From positions 1 through 64,000 of the forward strand of contig NZ_PJME01000052.1 in assembly GCF_002954775.1 (NCBI RefSeq): a stretch of 64,000 bases of DNA, read 5' to 3'. The stretch's first letter is position 1. Each line of letters opens with the position of its first letter. Under the pieces are notes generated by a model. The model saw only the letters and a program-made list of their open reading frames with translations. It made no database searches and was not told the DNA's origin. The position numbers and the translations under genes are program-made. This DNA comes from Streptomyces geranii (GTDB lineage: Bacteria > Actinomycetota > Actinomycetes > Streptomycetales > Streptomycetaceae). This document shows, in pieces, positions 32,205-41,382 of the stretch.

Positions 32205-32969
32205 TCAGAAGCGCGCGGCTCCCAGATCCCGGGACACGGCGCGGGCGCAGTCCCGCACCGCCGCGATCAGCTCCGGGCGCAGCTCACCGTCCCGGCACAG
32301 CCGTTCCACGGCACCGGTGACACCGACCGCGCCGACCGGCATCCGCCGCCGGTCGTGGATGGGGGCGGCGATCGACGCGACGCCTTCCCAGGTCTCCTCG
32401 ACGTCGGCCGCGTACCCGCGCGCGCGGGTCAGGTCCAGGACGCCCTCGAAGCCCTCCAGGTCGCTGATCGTCCGGTCGGTGAACGACTTGCGCTCGGCCT
32501 CCAGGACCTCGCTGTGCGCGACCGGGTCGAAGGCCGACAGGACCTTGCCCAGGGCCGTGGAGTGCAGCGGCTGCATGGCCCCGACCTCCAGCACCTGCCT
32601 GCTGTCGTCGGGGCGGAACACGTGGTGCACGATCAGCACGCCGCGCTGGTGCAGCACGCCCAGATGGACGCTCTCGCCGCTGGAGCGGGCCAGGTCGTCG
32701 GTCCACACCAGGGCACGCGCGCGCAGCTCGTGGACGTCCAGATAGGTGGTCCCCAGGCGCAGCAGTTCGGCGCCCAGCTGATAGCGCCCGGAGGCGGGCT
32801 CCTGCTCGACGAAGCCCTCCTGCTGGAGGGTGCGCAGGATGCCGTGGGCGGTGCCCTTGGCGAGGCCGAGGGACGAGGCGATGTCCGAGAGGCCGAGCCG
32901 ACGCTCGCCGCCCCCGAGGAGCCGCAGCATCGCCGCCGCCCGTTCGAGCGACTGGATGTTCCGTGCCAT
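32205..32969 (-). CDS. gylR: IclR-family repressor of the glycerol operon
   Basis: A 254-residue regulator, the length I recall for S. coelicolor GylR. The N-terminal winged helix-turn-helix is at about 4-65 (Ser-Leu-Glu-Arg-Ala-Ala-Ala-Met-Leu-Arg-Leu-Leu, then Leu-Ala-Lys-Gly-Thr-Ala-His-Gly). The C-terminal IclR effector domain has Leu-His-Ser-Thr-Ala-Leu-Gly-Lys near 135 and Val-Gly-Ala-Val-Gly-Val-Thr near 217. GylR represses glpFKD in the absence of glycerol or its phosphate. ATG 32969 gives the family start Met-Ala-Arg-Asn-Ile-Gln-Ser; the longer frame to 33032 would run over the operator. Confidence 0.92.
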   Translation of the reverse strand: MARNIQSLERAAAMLRLLGGGERRLGLSDIASSLGLAKGTAHGILRTLQQEGFVEQEPASGRYQLGAELLRLGTTYLDVHELRARALVWTDDLARSSGESVHLGVLHQRGVLIVHHVFRPDDSRQVLEVGAMQPLHSTALGKVLSAFDPVAHSEVLEAERKSFTDRTISDLEGFEGVLDLTRARGYAADVEETWEGVASIAAPIHDRRRMPVGAVGVTGAVERLCRDGELRPELIAAVRDCARAVSRDLGAARF

Positions 32970-33024
32970 CGCCGTCCTGCCTCCGTCCCCTTCGACCGCC
33001 AGCAACCGGCGTTCGCTGCCGCCG

Positions 33025-33061
33025 TTCGGCAATGTCGAACACTACCGGTCGATGTCGACCG
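33025..33061. promoter_or_regulatory. Putative GylR autoregulatory operators
   Basis: TTCGGCAATGTCGAA (33025-33039) matches the site in front of glpF. Six bases on is a second, perfect palindrome, CGGTCGA-TG-TCGACCG (33046-33061). Both lie 56-92 bases before the gylR start and suggest that GylR controls its own gene. Confidence 0.65.
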
Positions 33062-33276
33062 TCCGCCAATGCCCGGTCATCACCTGTTACATCCCGCGTA
33101 CATCCGGGTGGTTGCCGCGTATACGATCCGCCGCCCGCGTCAACGACACGCCCGCCACGTACGTCCGTCCCGTGGACGCCCTGACCATACGGCCCCGCAC
33201 CGGGCTACCCTTGCGGCGTGCGCCTTCCCAGGGAAGACGCAAAGCCGACAGCCGTCGCACTCCAGGGAGCCCTTTC

Positions 33277-36200
33277 ATGGCCTCGTCGCCCGACCCTTCC
33301 GCCGACATCAGGACCCGTGTGTCCGCCCTCAGGGACGCACTCGCCACCCGCGTGGTGGTGGCCGACGGTGCCATGGGCACCATGCTGCAGGCGCAGGACC
33401 CGACGCTGGAGGACTTCGAGAATCTCGAGGGCTGCAACGAGATTCTGAACGTCACCCGCCCCGACATCGTCCGCTCCGTCCACGAGGCGTACTTCGCCGT
33501 GGGCGTCGACTGCGTCGAGACGAACACCTTCGGTGCCAACCACACGGCGGCGTCCGAGTACGACATCGCCGACCGCGTCTACGAACTCTCCGAGTCCGGT
33601 GCCCGGATCGCCCGCGAGACCGCCGACGAGTTCGGTGCCCGCGACGGCCGCCAGCGCTGGGTCCTCGGCTCGATCGGCCCCGGCACCAAGCTGCCGTCCC
33701 TCGGCCACATCGACTACGGCACCCTCCGCGACGGCTTCCAGGCGAACGCCGAGGGCCTGCTCGCGGGCGGCGCCGACGCCCTGATCGTGGAGACCACGCA
33801 GGACCTCCTCCAGACGAAGTCGTCGATCCTGGGCGCCCGCCGCGCCATGGAGGCCACCGGCCACGACGTGCCTCTGCTGGTCTCGATGGCCTTCGAGACC
33901 ACCGGCACGATGCTCCTCGGCTCGGAGATCGGCGCCGCGCTGACCGCGCTCGAACCGCTCGGCATCGACATGATCGGCCTGAACTGCTCGACCGGCCCCG
34001 CCGAGATGAGCGAACACCTGCGCTACCTCTCCCGGCACTCCCGCACCCCGCTGCTCTGCATGCCCAACGCCGGTCTGCCCATCCTCACCAAGGACGGCGC
34101 CCACTTCCCGCTCGACCCCGAGGGCCTGGCCGACGCCCAGGACACCTTCGTACGGGACTACGGCCTGAACCTGGTCGGCGGCTGCTGCGGGACGACCCCG
34201 GAGCACCTGCGGAAGCTCGTGGAGCAGGTGCGGGGCGCGACCCCCGTCGAGCGTGACCCGCAGCCCGAACCCGGCGCCGCCTCCCTCTACCAGACCGTCC
34301 CGTTCCGCCAGGACACCGCCTACATGGCGATCGGCGAGCGCACCAACGCCAACGGGTCGAAGAAGTTCCGCGAGGCCATGCTGGAGGCCCGCTGGGACGA
34401 CTGTGTCGAGATGGCCCGCGACCAGATCCGCGAGGGCGCGCACATGCTAGACCTCTGCGTGGACTACGTCGGCCGCGACGGCGTCGCCGACATGCAGGAG
34501 CTGGCCGGCCGCTTCGCCACCGCGTCCACGCTGCCCCTCGTCCTGGACTCCACCGAGGTCGAGGTCCTCCAGGCGGGCCTGGAGAAGCTCGGCGGGCGCG
34601 CGGTCATCAACTCGGTCAACTACGAGGACGGCGACGGCCCCGAGTCCCGCTTCGCCAAGGTCACCAAGCTGGCGCAGGAGCACGGCGCCGCGCTGATCGC
34701 GCTGACCATCGACGAGGAGGGCCAGGCCCGTACCCCGGAGCACAAGGTCGCCATCGCCGAACGGCTGATCGACGACCTCACCGGCAACTGGGGCATCCAC
34801 GAGTCGGACATCCTCATCGACACCCTGACCTTCACCATCTGCACCGGTCAGGAGGAGTCCCGCAAGGACGGCATCGCGACGATCGAGGCGATCCGCGAGC
34901 TGAAGCGCCGCCACCCGGACGTCCAGACCACCCTCGGCCTCTCCAACATCTCCTTCGGCCTCAACCCGGCCGCCCGCATGCTGCTCAACTCGGTCTTCCT
35001 CGACGAGTGCGTCAAGGCCGGCCTCGACTCGGCGATCGTGCACGCCTCGAAGATCCTGCCCATCGCCCGCTTCAGCGAGGAGGAGGTCACCACCGCCCTC
35101 GACCTGGTCTACGACCGGCGAGCCGAGGGCTACGACCCGCTGCAGAAGCTGATGGCCCTGTTCGAGGGCGCCACCACCAAGTCCCTCAAGGCGGGCAAGG
35201 CCGAGGAACTGGCCGCGCTGCCCCTGGACGAGCGGCTCCAGCGCCGCATCATCGACGGTGAGAAGAACGGCCTGGAGGCCGACCTCGACGAGGCCCTCGA
35301 GACCCGCCCCGCCCTCGACATCGTCAACGACACCCTCCTGGAGGGCATGAAGGTCGTCGGCGAACTCTTCGGCTCCGGCCAGATGCAGCTGCCGTTCGTC
35401 CTCCAGTCCGCCGAGGTCATGAAGACGGCCGTCGCCTTCCTCGAACCGCACATGGAGAAGACCGACGACGAGGGCAAGGGCACGATCGTCCTCGCCACCG
35501 TCCGCGGCGACGTCCACGACATCGGCAAGAACCTCGTCGACATCATCCTCACCAACAACGGCTACAACGTCGTCAACATCGGCATCAAGCAGCCGGTCTC
35601 CGCGATCCTCGAAGCCGCGCAGGAGCACCGGGCCGACGTCATCGGCATGTCCGGCCTCCTCGTGAAGTCGACCGTGATCATGAAGGAGAACCTCCAGGAG
35701 CTGAACCAGCGCAAGCTGGCCGCCGACTACCCGGTCATCCTCGGCGGCGCCGCCCTGACCAGGGCGTACGTCGAGCAGGACCTCCACGAGATCTACGAGG
35801 GCGAGGTCCGCTACGCGCGCGACGCCTTCGAGGGCCTGCGCCTGATGGACGCCCTGATCGGCGTCAAGCGGGGCGTCCCCGGCGCCAAGCTCCCCGAGCT
35901 GAAGCAGCGCCGCGTCCGCGCCGCCGCCACCGCCGTACAGGTCGAGGAGCGCCCCGAGGAGGGCCACGTCCGCTCCGACGTCGCCGTCGACAACCCCATT
36001 CCCACCCCGCCCTTCCAGGGCACCCGCGTCATCAAGGGCATCCAGCTCAAGGAGTACGCGAGCTGGCTCGACGAGGGCGCCCTCTTCAAGGGCCAGTGGG
36101 GCCTCAAGCAGGCCCGCGCGGGCGACGGGCCGACCTACGAGGAACTGGCCGAGACCGAGGGCCGCCCCCGGCTGCGCGGCCTCCTCGACAAGCTCCAGAC

Positions 36201-36792
36201 GGAGTCCCTGCTGGAGGCGGCCGTCGTCTACGGCTACTTCCCGTGCGTCTCCAAGGACGACGACCTGATCCTCCTCGACGACCAGGGCAACGAACGCACC
36301 CGCTTCACCTTCCCGCGCCAGCGCCGAGGCCGCAGGCTCTGCCTGGCCGACTTCTTCCGCCCGGAGGAGTCCGGCGAGATCGACGTCGTCGGCCTGCAGA
36401 TCGTCACCGTCGGCAACCGCATCGGCGAGGAGACCGCCAAGCTCTTCGAGGCGAACGCCTACCGCGACTACCTCGAACTGCACGGCCTCTCCGTCCAGTT
36501 GGCGGAGGCCCTCGCCGAGTACTGGCACGCCCGCGTCCGCTCCGAACTGGGCTTCGCCGGTGAGGACCCCGCCGACGTCGAGGACATGTTCGCCCTCAAG
36601 TACCGGGGCGCCCGCTTCTCCCTCGGCTACGGCGCCTGCCCCGACCTGGAGGACCGCGCCAAGATCGCCGACCTCCTCCAGCCCGAGCGCATCGGCGTCC
36701 ACCTCTCCGAGGAGTTCCAGCTCCACCCCGAACAGTCCACCGACGCCATCGTCATCCACCACCCCGAGGCGAAGTACTTCAACGCGCGCTAG
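33277..36792 (+). CDS. metH: Cobalamin-dependent methionine synthase
   Basis: MetH moves a methyl group from methyltetrahydrofolate to homocysteine through bound cobalamin. The 1171-residue protein has all four modules: homocysteine domain (about 10-310) with zinc cysteines Cys237, Cys303 and Cys304; folate domain (about 340-600); cap and B12 domain with Asp745-x-His747-x-x-Gly750, where His747 is the cobalt ligand; and the AdoMet reactivation domain (about 890-1171). It is slightly shorter than E. coli MetH. ATG 33277 has AGGGAG seven bases upstream; the frame is open far upstream from 32830. No cobalamin riboswitch could be recognised in the 5' region. Confidence 0.96.
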   Translation: MASSPDPSADIRTRVSALRDALATRVVVADGAMGTMLQAQDPTLEDFENLEGCNEILNVTRPDIVRSVHEAYFAVGVDCVETNTFGANHTAASEYDIADRVYELSESGARIARETADEFGARDGRQRWVLGSIGPGTKLPSLGHIDYGTLRDGFQANAEGLLAGGADALIVETTQDLLQTKSSILGARRAMEATGHDVPLLVSMAFETTGTMLLGSEIGAALTALEPLGIDMIGLNCSTGPAEMSEHLRYLSRHSRTPLLCMPNAGLPILTKDGAHFPLDPEGLADAQDTFVRDYGLNLVGGCCGTTPEHLRKLVEQVRGATPVERDPQPEPGAASLYQTVPFRQDTAYMAIGERTNANGSKKFREAMLEARWDDCVEMARDQIREGAHMLDLCVDYVGRDGVADMQELAGRFATASTLPLVLDSTEVEVLQAGLEKLGGRAVINSVNYEDGDGPESRFAKVTKLAQEHGAALIALTIDEEGQARTPEHKVAIAERLIDDLTGNWGIHESDILIDTLTFTICTGQEESRKDGIATIEAIRELKRRHPDVQTTLGLSNISFGLNPAARMLLNSVFLDECVKAGLDSAIVHASKILPIARFSEEEVTTALDLVYDRRAEGYDPLQKLMALFEGATTKSLKAGKAEELAALPLDERLQRRIIDGEKNGLEADLDEALETRPALDIVNDTLLEGMKVVGELFGSGQMQLPFVLQSAEVMKTAVAFLEPHMEKTDDEGKGTIVLATVRGDVHDIGKNLVDIILTNNGYNVVNIGIKQPVSAILEAAQEHRADVIGMSGLLVKSTVIMKENLQELNQRKLAADYPVILGGAALTRAYVEQDLHEIYEGEVRYARDAFEGLRLMDALIGVKRGVPGAKLPELKQRRVRAAATAVQVEERPEEGHVRSDVAVDNPIPTPPFQGTRVIKGIQLKEYASWLDEGALFKGQWGLKQARAGDGPTYEELAETEGRPRLRGLLDKLQTESLLEAAVVYGYFPCVSKDDDLILLDDQGNERTRFTFPRQRRGRRLCLADFFRPEESGEIDVVGLQIVTVGNRIGEETAKLFEANAYRDYLELHGLSVQLAEALAEYWHARVRSELGFAGEDPADVEDMFALKYRGARFSLGYGACPDLEDRAKIADLLQPERIGVHLSEEFQLHPEQSTDAIVIHHPEAKYFNAR

Positions 36793-36840
36793 GTCACACA
36801 GCGCGCTGATCGGACAAGACGTACACTGGTCGGTCCATCG

Positions 36841-36881
36841 CAGGCCGGTTGCCCTCTGTGCACTCAGGGGCAACCGGCCTG
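36841..36881 (+). terminator. Hairpin between metH and the HAD phosphatase
   Basis: A perfect 14-bp stem (36841-36854 with 36868-36881) and a 13-base loop begin 49 bases after the metH stop and end just before the AAGGAGG site of the next gene. A TACACT box lies about 20 bases before it. The hairpin may end metH transcripts or sit in the 5' region of the next gene. Confidence 0.65.
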
Positions 36882-36907
36882 ATCGTCCCTCAAGGAGGTG
36901 CGCCAGG

Positions 36908-37609
36908 ATGACCAGCACGGTCCCCGCGCTCGGAACCCGTACGGCCGAAGGCTCAGCACTGCAGGCCGTACTCCTCGACATGGACGGCACCCTGGTGGAC
37001 ACCGAGGGCTTCTGGTGGGACGTCGAGGTCGAGATCTTCGCCGGTCTCGGCCACGCCCTCGACGACTCCTGGCGGCACGTCGTCGTCGGCGGCCCCATGA
37101 CCCGCAGCGCCGGCTTCCTCATCGAGGCCACCGGCGCCGACATCACCCTCCCCGAACTGTCGGTCCTGCTCAACGACGGCTTCGAGGACCGCATCGGCCG
37201 CGCCCTGCCCCTGATGCCGGGCGCCGCCCGCCTCCTCGCCGAACTCTCCGCGCACGAGATCCCGACCGCCCTCGTCTCCGCCTCGCACCGCCGCATCATC
37301 GACCGCGTCCTGGCCTCGCTCGGCCCGCAGCACTTCGCCCTGAGCATCGCGGGCGACGAGGTCGAGCGTACGAAGCCGTTCCCCGACCCCTATCTGATCG
37401 CCGCCGCCCGACTCGGCGCCGACCCCGCCAGATGCGCCGTCGTCGAGGACACCGCGACCGGCGTCGCCGCCGCCGAGGCCGCCGGCTGCCATGTCGTCGC
37501 CGTACCGTCGGTCGCGCCCATCGCCCCCGGCGCCCGCCGCACGATCGTGACCTCACTCGAAGAAGTCGACCTGCCCTTTCTGCGCGGGCTGATGACGGAA
37601 ATGCGCTGA
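36908..37609 (+). CDS. HAD-superfamily phosphatase (PGM-like)
   Basis: A 233-residue HAD hydrolase of the beta-phosphoglucomutase/phosphatase type. The nucleophile motif Leu-Asp-Met-Asp-Gly-Thr-Leu has Asp24 and Asp26. Motif II is in Ala-Leu-Val-Ser-Ala-Ser near 123, motif III Lys is in Thr-Lys-Pro-Phe-Pro-Asp-Pro near 155, and motif IV is Val-Val-Glu-Asp-Thr near 180. The substrate is not defined. ATG 36908 has AAGGAGG nine bases upstream. The same order after metH is what I recall from other streptomycetes. Confidence 0.85.
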   Translation: MTSTVPALGTRTAEGSALQAVLLDMDGTLVDTEGFWWDVEVEIFAGLGHALDDSWRHVVVGGPMTRSAGFLIEATGADITLPELSVLLNDGFEDRIGRALPLMPGAARLLAELSAHEIPTALVSASHRRIIDRVLASLGPQHFALSIAGDEVERTKPFPDPYLIAAARLGADPARCAVVEDTATGVAAAEAAGCHVVAVPSVAPIAPGARRTIVTSLEEVDLPFLRGLMTEMR

Positions 37610-38028
37610 ACCGTTTACCGAGCGTGCCTGATCAAAAGCGGGAAACGCGCGGATGAACAACCGGGCCATCACATGAGAAATGTGCGGCGGAATTCACCGG
37701 CGCACTCTTGGTGAAAGCGTGTGAGTTTCGCCACCCGGCAGGCCCTCGACACTGCACACATGCTGTGTACACGCACCCCTTTCGGGGCCTTGGGCGAAGC
37801 CCATGTGTCCCGATTGGGGAGACCCTGCGCGGAATCCTTCCATCGCCGGTTTTTCGGTGCGTCCACACCCGGTTCCGCAGCGTGATGGGCCCCCAACTCC
37901 GGCTGCCTGTGGGCCCCTCTGCGGTCCGGACTAACCTCGTTGCGAGAACATCGCCGTAATCCCGAACCCGCGCGCACCACCCCACGCATGCCGGGCCCCT
38001 GGGATCGACAGCCTGGAGAAACCCCAGC
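37610..38028. other. 419-bp non-coding region with consecutive small hairpins
   Basis: No convincing gene is present. Three small perfect hairpins follow one another: ACACA/TGTGT at 37756-37768, CCCC/GGGG at 37776-37787 and TGGGC/GCCCA at 37791-37803. A further GGGCCC pair is near 37888-37920. An 83-codon frame at 37708-37959 has no ribosome-binding site or family features. The region may hold a structured leader RNA for the following lipoprotein gene. Confidence 0.4.
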
Positions 38029-39633
38029 ATGAACCGCAAGACTTTGGTGCTGCCGGTGCTCACCGGCCTGCTCGCCCCGCTGGTCGCCGCCTGCGGCGGG
38101 ACCGGCAGCGGGGGCAGCGGCGGCGACGCGATCGTCGTCGGCACCACGGACCGGTTCACCGCCACGAAGGAGGCCCCGGCGCCGATCGATCCGGCGTACG
38201 CCTACGACGTCGGCACCTGGAACATCCTGCGCCAGACCGTGCAGACCCTCATGGTCCAGCCGCGCGGCGACGGCGACCCGGTCCCCGAGGCCGCCGAGAA
38301 GTGCGGCTTCACCGACACCGGCAACGAGCGCTACGCCTGCACCCTGCGCAAGGACCTCAAGTTCTCCAACGGTGACACCGTCACCGCCTCCGATGTGAAG
38401 TTCTCCATCGACCGCGCCCTGCGGATCCAAGCCGACAGTGGGGTGTTCGCCCTGCTGTCCACCATCGACACCGTCGAGACCCAGGGCGACCGCGAGGTCA
38501 TCTTCCACCTCAAGACCGCCGACGCCACCTTCCCGTTCAAGCTGTCCACCCCGGTCGCCGGCATCGTCAACCCGGACGACTACGAGAAGGACAAGCTGCG
38601 CGACGGCTTCGACGTCGACGGCTCCGGCCCGTACACCCTGCACGCCGAGGTCAAGAACGACGAGCTCGTCGACGCCGTCTTCACCAAGAACCCCCACTAC
38701 CAGGGGCAGTTGAAGCCGAAGAACGACAAGGTCGATCTGCGCTCCTTCCCCGACGCCGCCACCATGGGCAGCGCGCTCTCCAAGGGCGACATCGACCTGA
38801 TGACCCGCTCGATGTCCCCCGAGCAGATCAGAAAGCTCGACGAGGACTCCACCGGCGACATCGACCTCGTACAGATGCCCGGCCTCGAAATCCGCTACCT
38901 CGCCTTCAACACCGACGCCCCGACGGTGGAGACCAAAGCCGTCCGCCAGGCGATGGCCCAGATCATCAACCGCGCCGAACTCGTCGCGAAGGTCTACGGC
39001 GACGAGGCCCAGCCGCTCTACTCACTGGTCCCGGCCACCATCACCGGCCACTCGAACTCCTTCTTCAACAAGTACGGCGAACCCAGCGACATCAAGGCCA
39101 AAACCCTGATGGAGAACGCCGGAATCACCACCCCGGTGAAACTGACCCTGCACTACACGACCGACCACTACGGCTCGGCCACCAAGCAGGAGTTCGAGGA
39201 ACTGCAACGGCAGCTCAACGCGAGCGGGTTGTTCAGCGTCAGCATCAAGGGCGCCCCCTGGGCCACCTTCCGCCCGGCCGAGAAGGAGGGCGACTACGAC
39301 GTGTACGGCATGGGCTGGTTCCCCGACTTCCCCGACGCCGACAACTACCTCGCCCCGTTCCTCGACAAGGACAACTTCCTCAACCTGCCGTACGCCAACA
39401 GCAGGATCCGCACCACCCTGATCCCGGAGTCCCGCCGCGAGGCAGACCGCCTCACCGCCTCCAGCAGCCTCACGGACATCCAGGACATCGTCGCCGACGA
39501 CGTACCCGTACTGCCTCTGTGGCAGGGCAATCAGTACATCGCCGCGCGCGACGGCATCACCGGCGCCGAGTGGGCCCTCAACTCCTCCTCGACCCTTCAG
39601 CTCTGGGAGCTCGGCCGCGGTGTGAGCAACTGA
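38029..39633 (+). CDS. Peptide-type ABC substrate-binding lipoprotein (SBP family 5), first copy
   Basis: A 534-residue extracellular lipoprotein. The signal peptide ends in Val-Ala-Ala-Cys (Cys22), and a Gly/Ser-rich linker follows. The family-5 solute-binding body contains Leu-Arg-Lys-Asp-Leu-Lys-Phe-Ser-Asn-Gly-Asp near residue 110, matching the usual Leu-Arg-x-x-x-Lys-Phe-x-Asp-Gly pattern, and Gly-Trp-Phe-Pro-Asp-Phe-Pro-Asp-Ala-Asp-Asn-Tyr near 435. Ligands of this family are oligopeptides, nickel or other compounds; which one is unknown. No permease or ATPase gene is nearby, so it must work with a transporter encoded elsewhere. Confidence 0.88.
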   Translation: MNRKTLVLPVLTGLLAPLVAACGGTGSGGSGGDAIVVGTTDRFTATKEAPAPIDPAYAYDVGTWNILRQTVQTLMVQPRGDGDPVPEAAEKCGFTDTGNERYACTLRKDLKFSNGDTVTASDVKFSIDRALRIQADSGVFALLSTIDTVETQGDREVIFHLKTADATFPFKLSTPVAGIVNPDDYEKDKLRDGFDVDGSGPYTLHAEVKNDELVDAVFTKNPHYQGQLKPKNDKVDLRSFPDAATMGSALSKGDIDLMTRSMSPEQIRKLDEDSTGDIDLVQMPGLEIRYLAFNTDAPTVETKAVRQAMAQIINRAELVAKVYGDEAQPLYSLVPATITGHSNSFFNKYGEPSDIKAKTLMENAGITTPVKLTLHYTTDHYGSATKQEFEELQRQLNASGLFSVSIKGAPWATFRPAEKEGDYDVYGMGWFPDFPDADNYLAPFLDKDNFLNLPYANSRIRTTLIPESRREADRLTASSSLTDIQDIVADDVPVLPLWQGNQYIAARDGITGAEWALNSSSTLQLWELGRGVSN

Positions 39634-39718
39634 CCGGCACACCCGTCCGACGCATGAATCCCGACCCGGGGCTGGGACGGTCCCGGGTACCCAAGACCCG
39701 ACGACAAGGCACATCCAC

Positions 39719-41296
39719 GTGAACCTGCGCAACCAGTGGCCGGTCCTGCCCATCGTGGCGGGGCTGGCCTCCGGCCTCCTGACCGGCTGCGGCTCGGAGA
39801 ACGGCGACTCGGGGGCCGACGGCTCCACCGTGGTGATGGGGATGTCCGACGACGTCCTGGCCACCGACCCCGCCTCCGGCTACGACCCCGGCTCCTGGCT
39901 GTTGTTCAACAACGTCTTCCAGTCGCTGCTCAGCTTCCCCAACGGAGGTACCGAGCCGCAGCCCGAGGCCGCCAAGGAGTGCGCCTTCAGCGACGCGCAG
40001 ACCAAGGTGTTCAAGTGCACCCTGCGCGACGGCCTGAAGTTCAGCAACGGCGACTCGCTCACCTCGGAGGACGTCAAGTTCTCCTTCGACCGCATGCTGA
40101 AGATCAACGACGACGCCGGTCCCGCGATCATGTTCCCGATGCTCGAATCGGTGGACACCCCCGACGACAAGACCGTCGTCTTCAACCTCAAGGTGCCCGA
40201 CGCCACCTTCCCCAGCAAGATCGCCTCCGGCGCCGGCTCGATCGTCGACCACCGCAGCTACGACGAGGACGGCCTGCGCAAGGACGGCGAGGCCGTCGGC
40301 TCCGGCCCCTACAAGCTCGACTCGTTCGGCGACGACAGCGCGGTCTTCTCCGTCAACCCGAACTACAAGGGCACCGCCGACGTCAAGAACTCCGGCGTCA
40401 CCCTCAAGTTCTTCCACGGCGACCAGACCAAACTGAAGAACGCCCTCCTCGACGACGACATCGACATCGCCTACCGCGGCCTCAAGGCCGGCGACATCGC
40501 CGACATCGAGAACAGCGGCGACAAGGACATCGACATCGTCGAGGGCACCAGCGCCGAGGTCCAGCACCTCGTCTTCAACATGAACGACCCCATCGCCGGA
40601 AAGCTCGGCGTCCGCAAGGCCATCGCCTACCTCCTCGACCGCGAGGCCCTGGTCAACGAGGTCTACGACGACACCGCGACCCCCCTCTACTCGATCGTCC
40701 CCGCGGGCATAGCCGGCCACAACACCGCCTTCTTCGACACCTACGGCGCCCGCCCCTCCAAGGCCAAGGCCCAGCAGGCCCTCCAGGCCGACGGCATCAC
40801 CGAGAAGGTCAAGCTGACCCTCTGGTCGACCCCGTCCCGCTACGGCCCCGCCACCGACGACGAGTTCGCGGCCATCGCCAAGCAGCTCAACGCCAGCGGC
40901 CTCTTCGAGGCGACCGTCAAGTCCGTCCCCTTCGCCCAGTACGAGAAGGACATCGAGGCCGGCAAGTACGGCGTCTACGTCAAGGGCTGGGTGCCGGACT
41001 ACCCCGACGCCGACAACTTCACCGCCCCCTTCTTCGGCGAGGGCAACGTCCTCGGCAACAACTACACCAACAGCACCATCACCGGCACGCTCATCCCCGG
41101 CACCGCCGCCGAGAGCGACCGCACCGCCACCGACGCGACCTTCGCCGAACTCCAGGACATCGTCGCCCAGGAGGTCCCCCTCCTCCCCGTCTGGCAGGCC
41201 AAGCAGTACGCCGTGACCCGCGACAACGTCTACGGCCTGGAGTACTGCCTCGACGCCTCGACCGTCTTCCGCTTCTGGGAGATCAACAAGGGCTGA
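39719..41296 (+). CDS. Peptide-type ABC substrate-binding lipoprotein (SBP family 5), second copy
   Basis: A 525-residue paralogue of the preceding gene, with lipobox Leu-Thr-Gly-Cys (Cys24). The shared landmarks are Leu-Lys-Phe-Ser-Asn-Gly-Asp near 105 and Gly-Trp-Val-Pro-Asp-Tyr-Pro-Asp-Ala-Asp-Asn-Phe near 430. GTG 39719 lacks a strong ribosome-binding site. The 85-base gap from the first copy holds an ACCCGGG/CCCGGGT hairpin, which may set relative expression. The two look like a tandem duplication that has diverged. It ends in a very strong hairpin. Confidence 0.86.
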   Translation: MNLRNQWPVLPIVAGLASGLLTGCGSENGDSGADGSTVVMGMSDDVLATDPASGYDPGSWLLFNNVFQSLLSFPNGGTEPQPEAAKECAFSDAQTKVFKCTLRDGLKFSNGDSLTSEDVKFSFDRMLKINDDAGPAIMFPMLESVDTPDDKTVVFNLKVPDATFPSKIASGAGSIVDHRSYDEDGLRKDGEAVGSGPYKLDSFGDDSAVFSVNPNYKGTADVKNSGVTLKFFHGDQTKLKNALLDDDIDIAYRGLKAGDIADIENSGDKDIDIVEGTSAEVQHLVFNMNDPIAGKLGVRKAIAYLLDREALVNEVYDDTATPLYSIVPAGIAGHNTAFFDTYGARPSKAKAQQALQADGITEKVKLTLWSTPSRYGPATDDEFAAIAKQLNASGLFEATVKSVPFAQYEKDIEAGKYGVYVKGWVPDYPDADNFTAPFFGEGNVLGNNYTNSTITGTLIPGTAAESDRTATDATFAELQDIVAQEVPLLPVWQAKQYAVTRDNVYGLEYCLDASTVFRFWEINKG

Positions 41297-41311
41297 CCGA
41301 TCGGTCCTTCA

Positions 41312-41365
41312 TACGACGACGAGGGCGCCGCTTCCTGAATCGGAAGCGGCGCCCTCGTCGTCGTA
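41312..41365. terminator. Bidirectional 24-bp hairpin
   Basis: A perfect 24-bp inverted repeat (41312-41335 with 41342-41365) and a 6-base loop separate the second binding-protein gene from the convergent response regulator. It is the longest perfect stem I found in the window. Confidence 0.9.
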
Positions 41366-41382
41366 CGGACCCGTCGGGCCGG

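Noticed and set aside
33062..33276. Possible cobalamin or SAH riboswitch before metH
   Set aside because: No B12-box-like core or SAH riboswitch pattern could be recognised by eye. Only a TTGCG...CGCAA arm pair with an overly tight inner stem is present. A covariance-model search would settle it.
28020..34256. A 2078-codon open frame on the plus strand across glpD, glpK, glpF, gylR and metH
   Set aside because: It runs antisense to, or out of frame with, five clearly identified genes. Its composition is Arg/Gly/Asp/Val-rich, as expected from high-GC shadow frames.
34447..37347. A 966-codon open frame antisense to metH
   Set aside because: It is the complement of well-conserved metH codons. 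No domain or start signal is recognisable.
37708..37959. 83-codon frame with several Cys in the metH-lipoprotein gap
   Set aside because: It has no ribosome-binding site, no leader-peptide shape and no family resemblance. The hairpins inside it suggest non-coding sequence.
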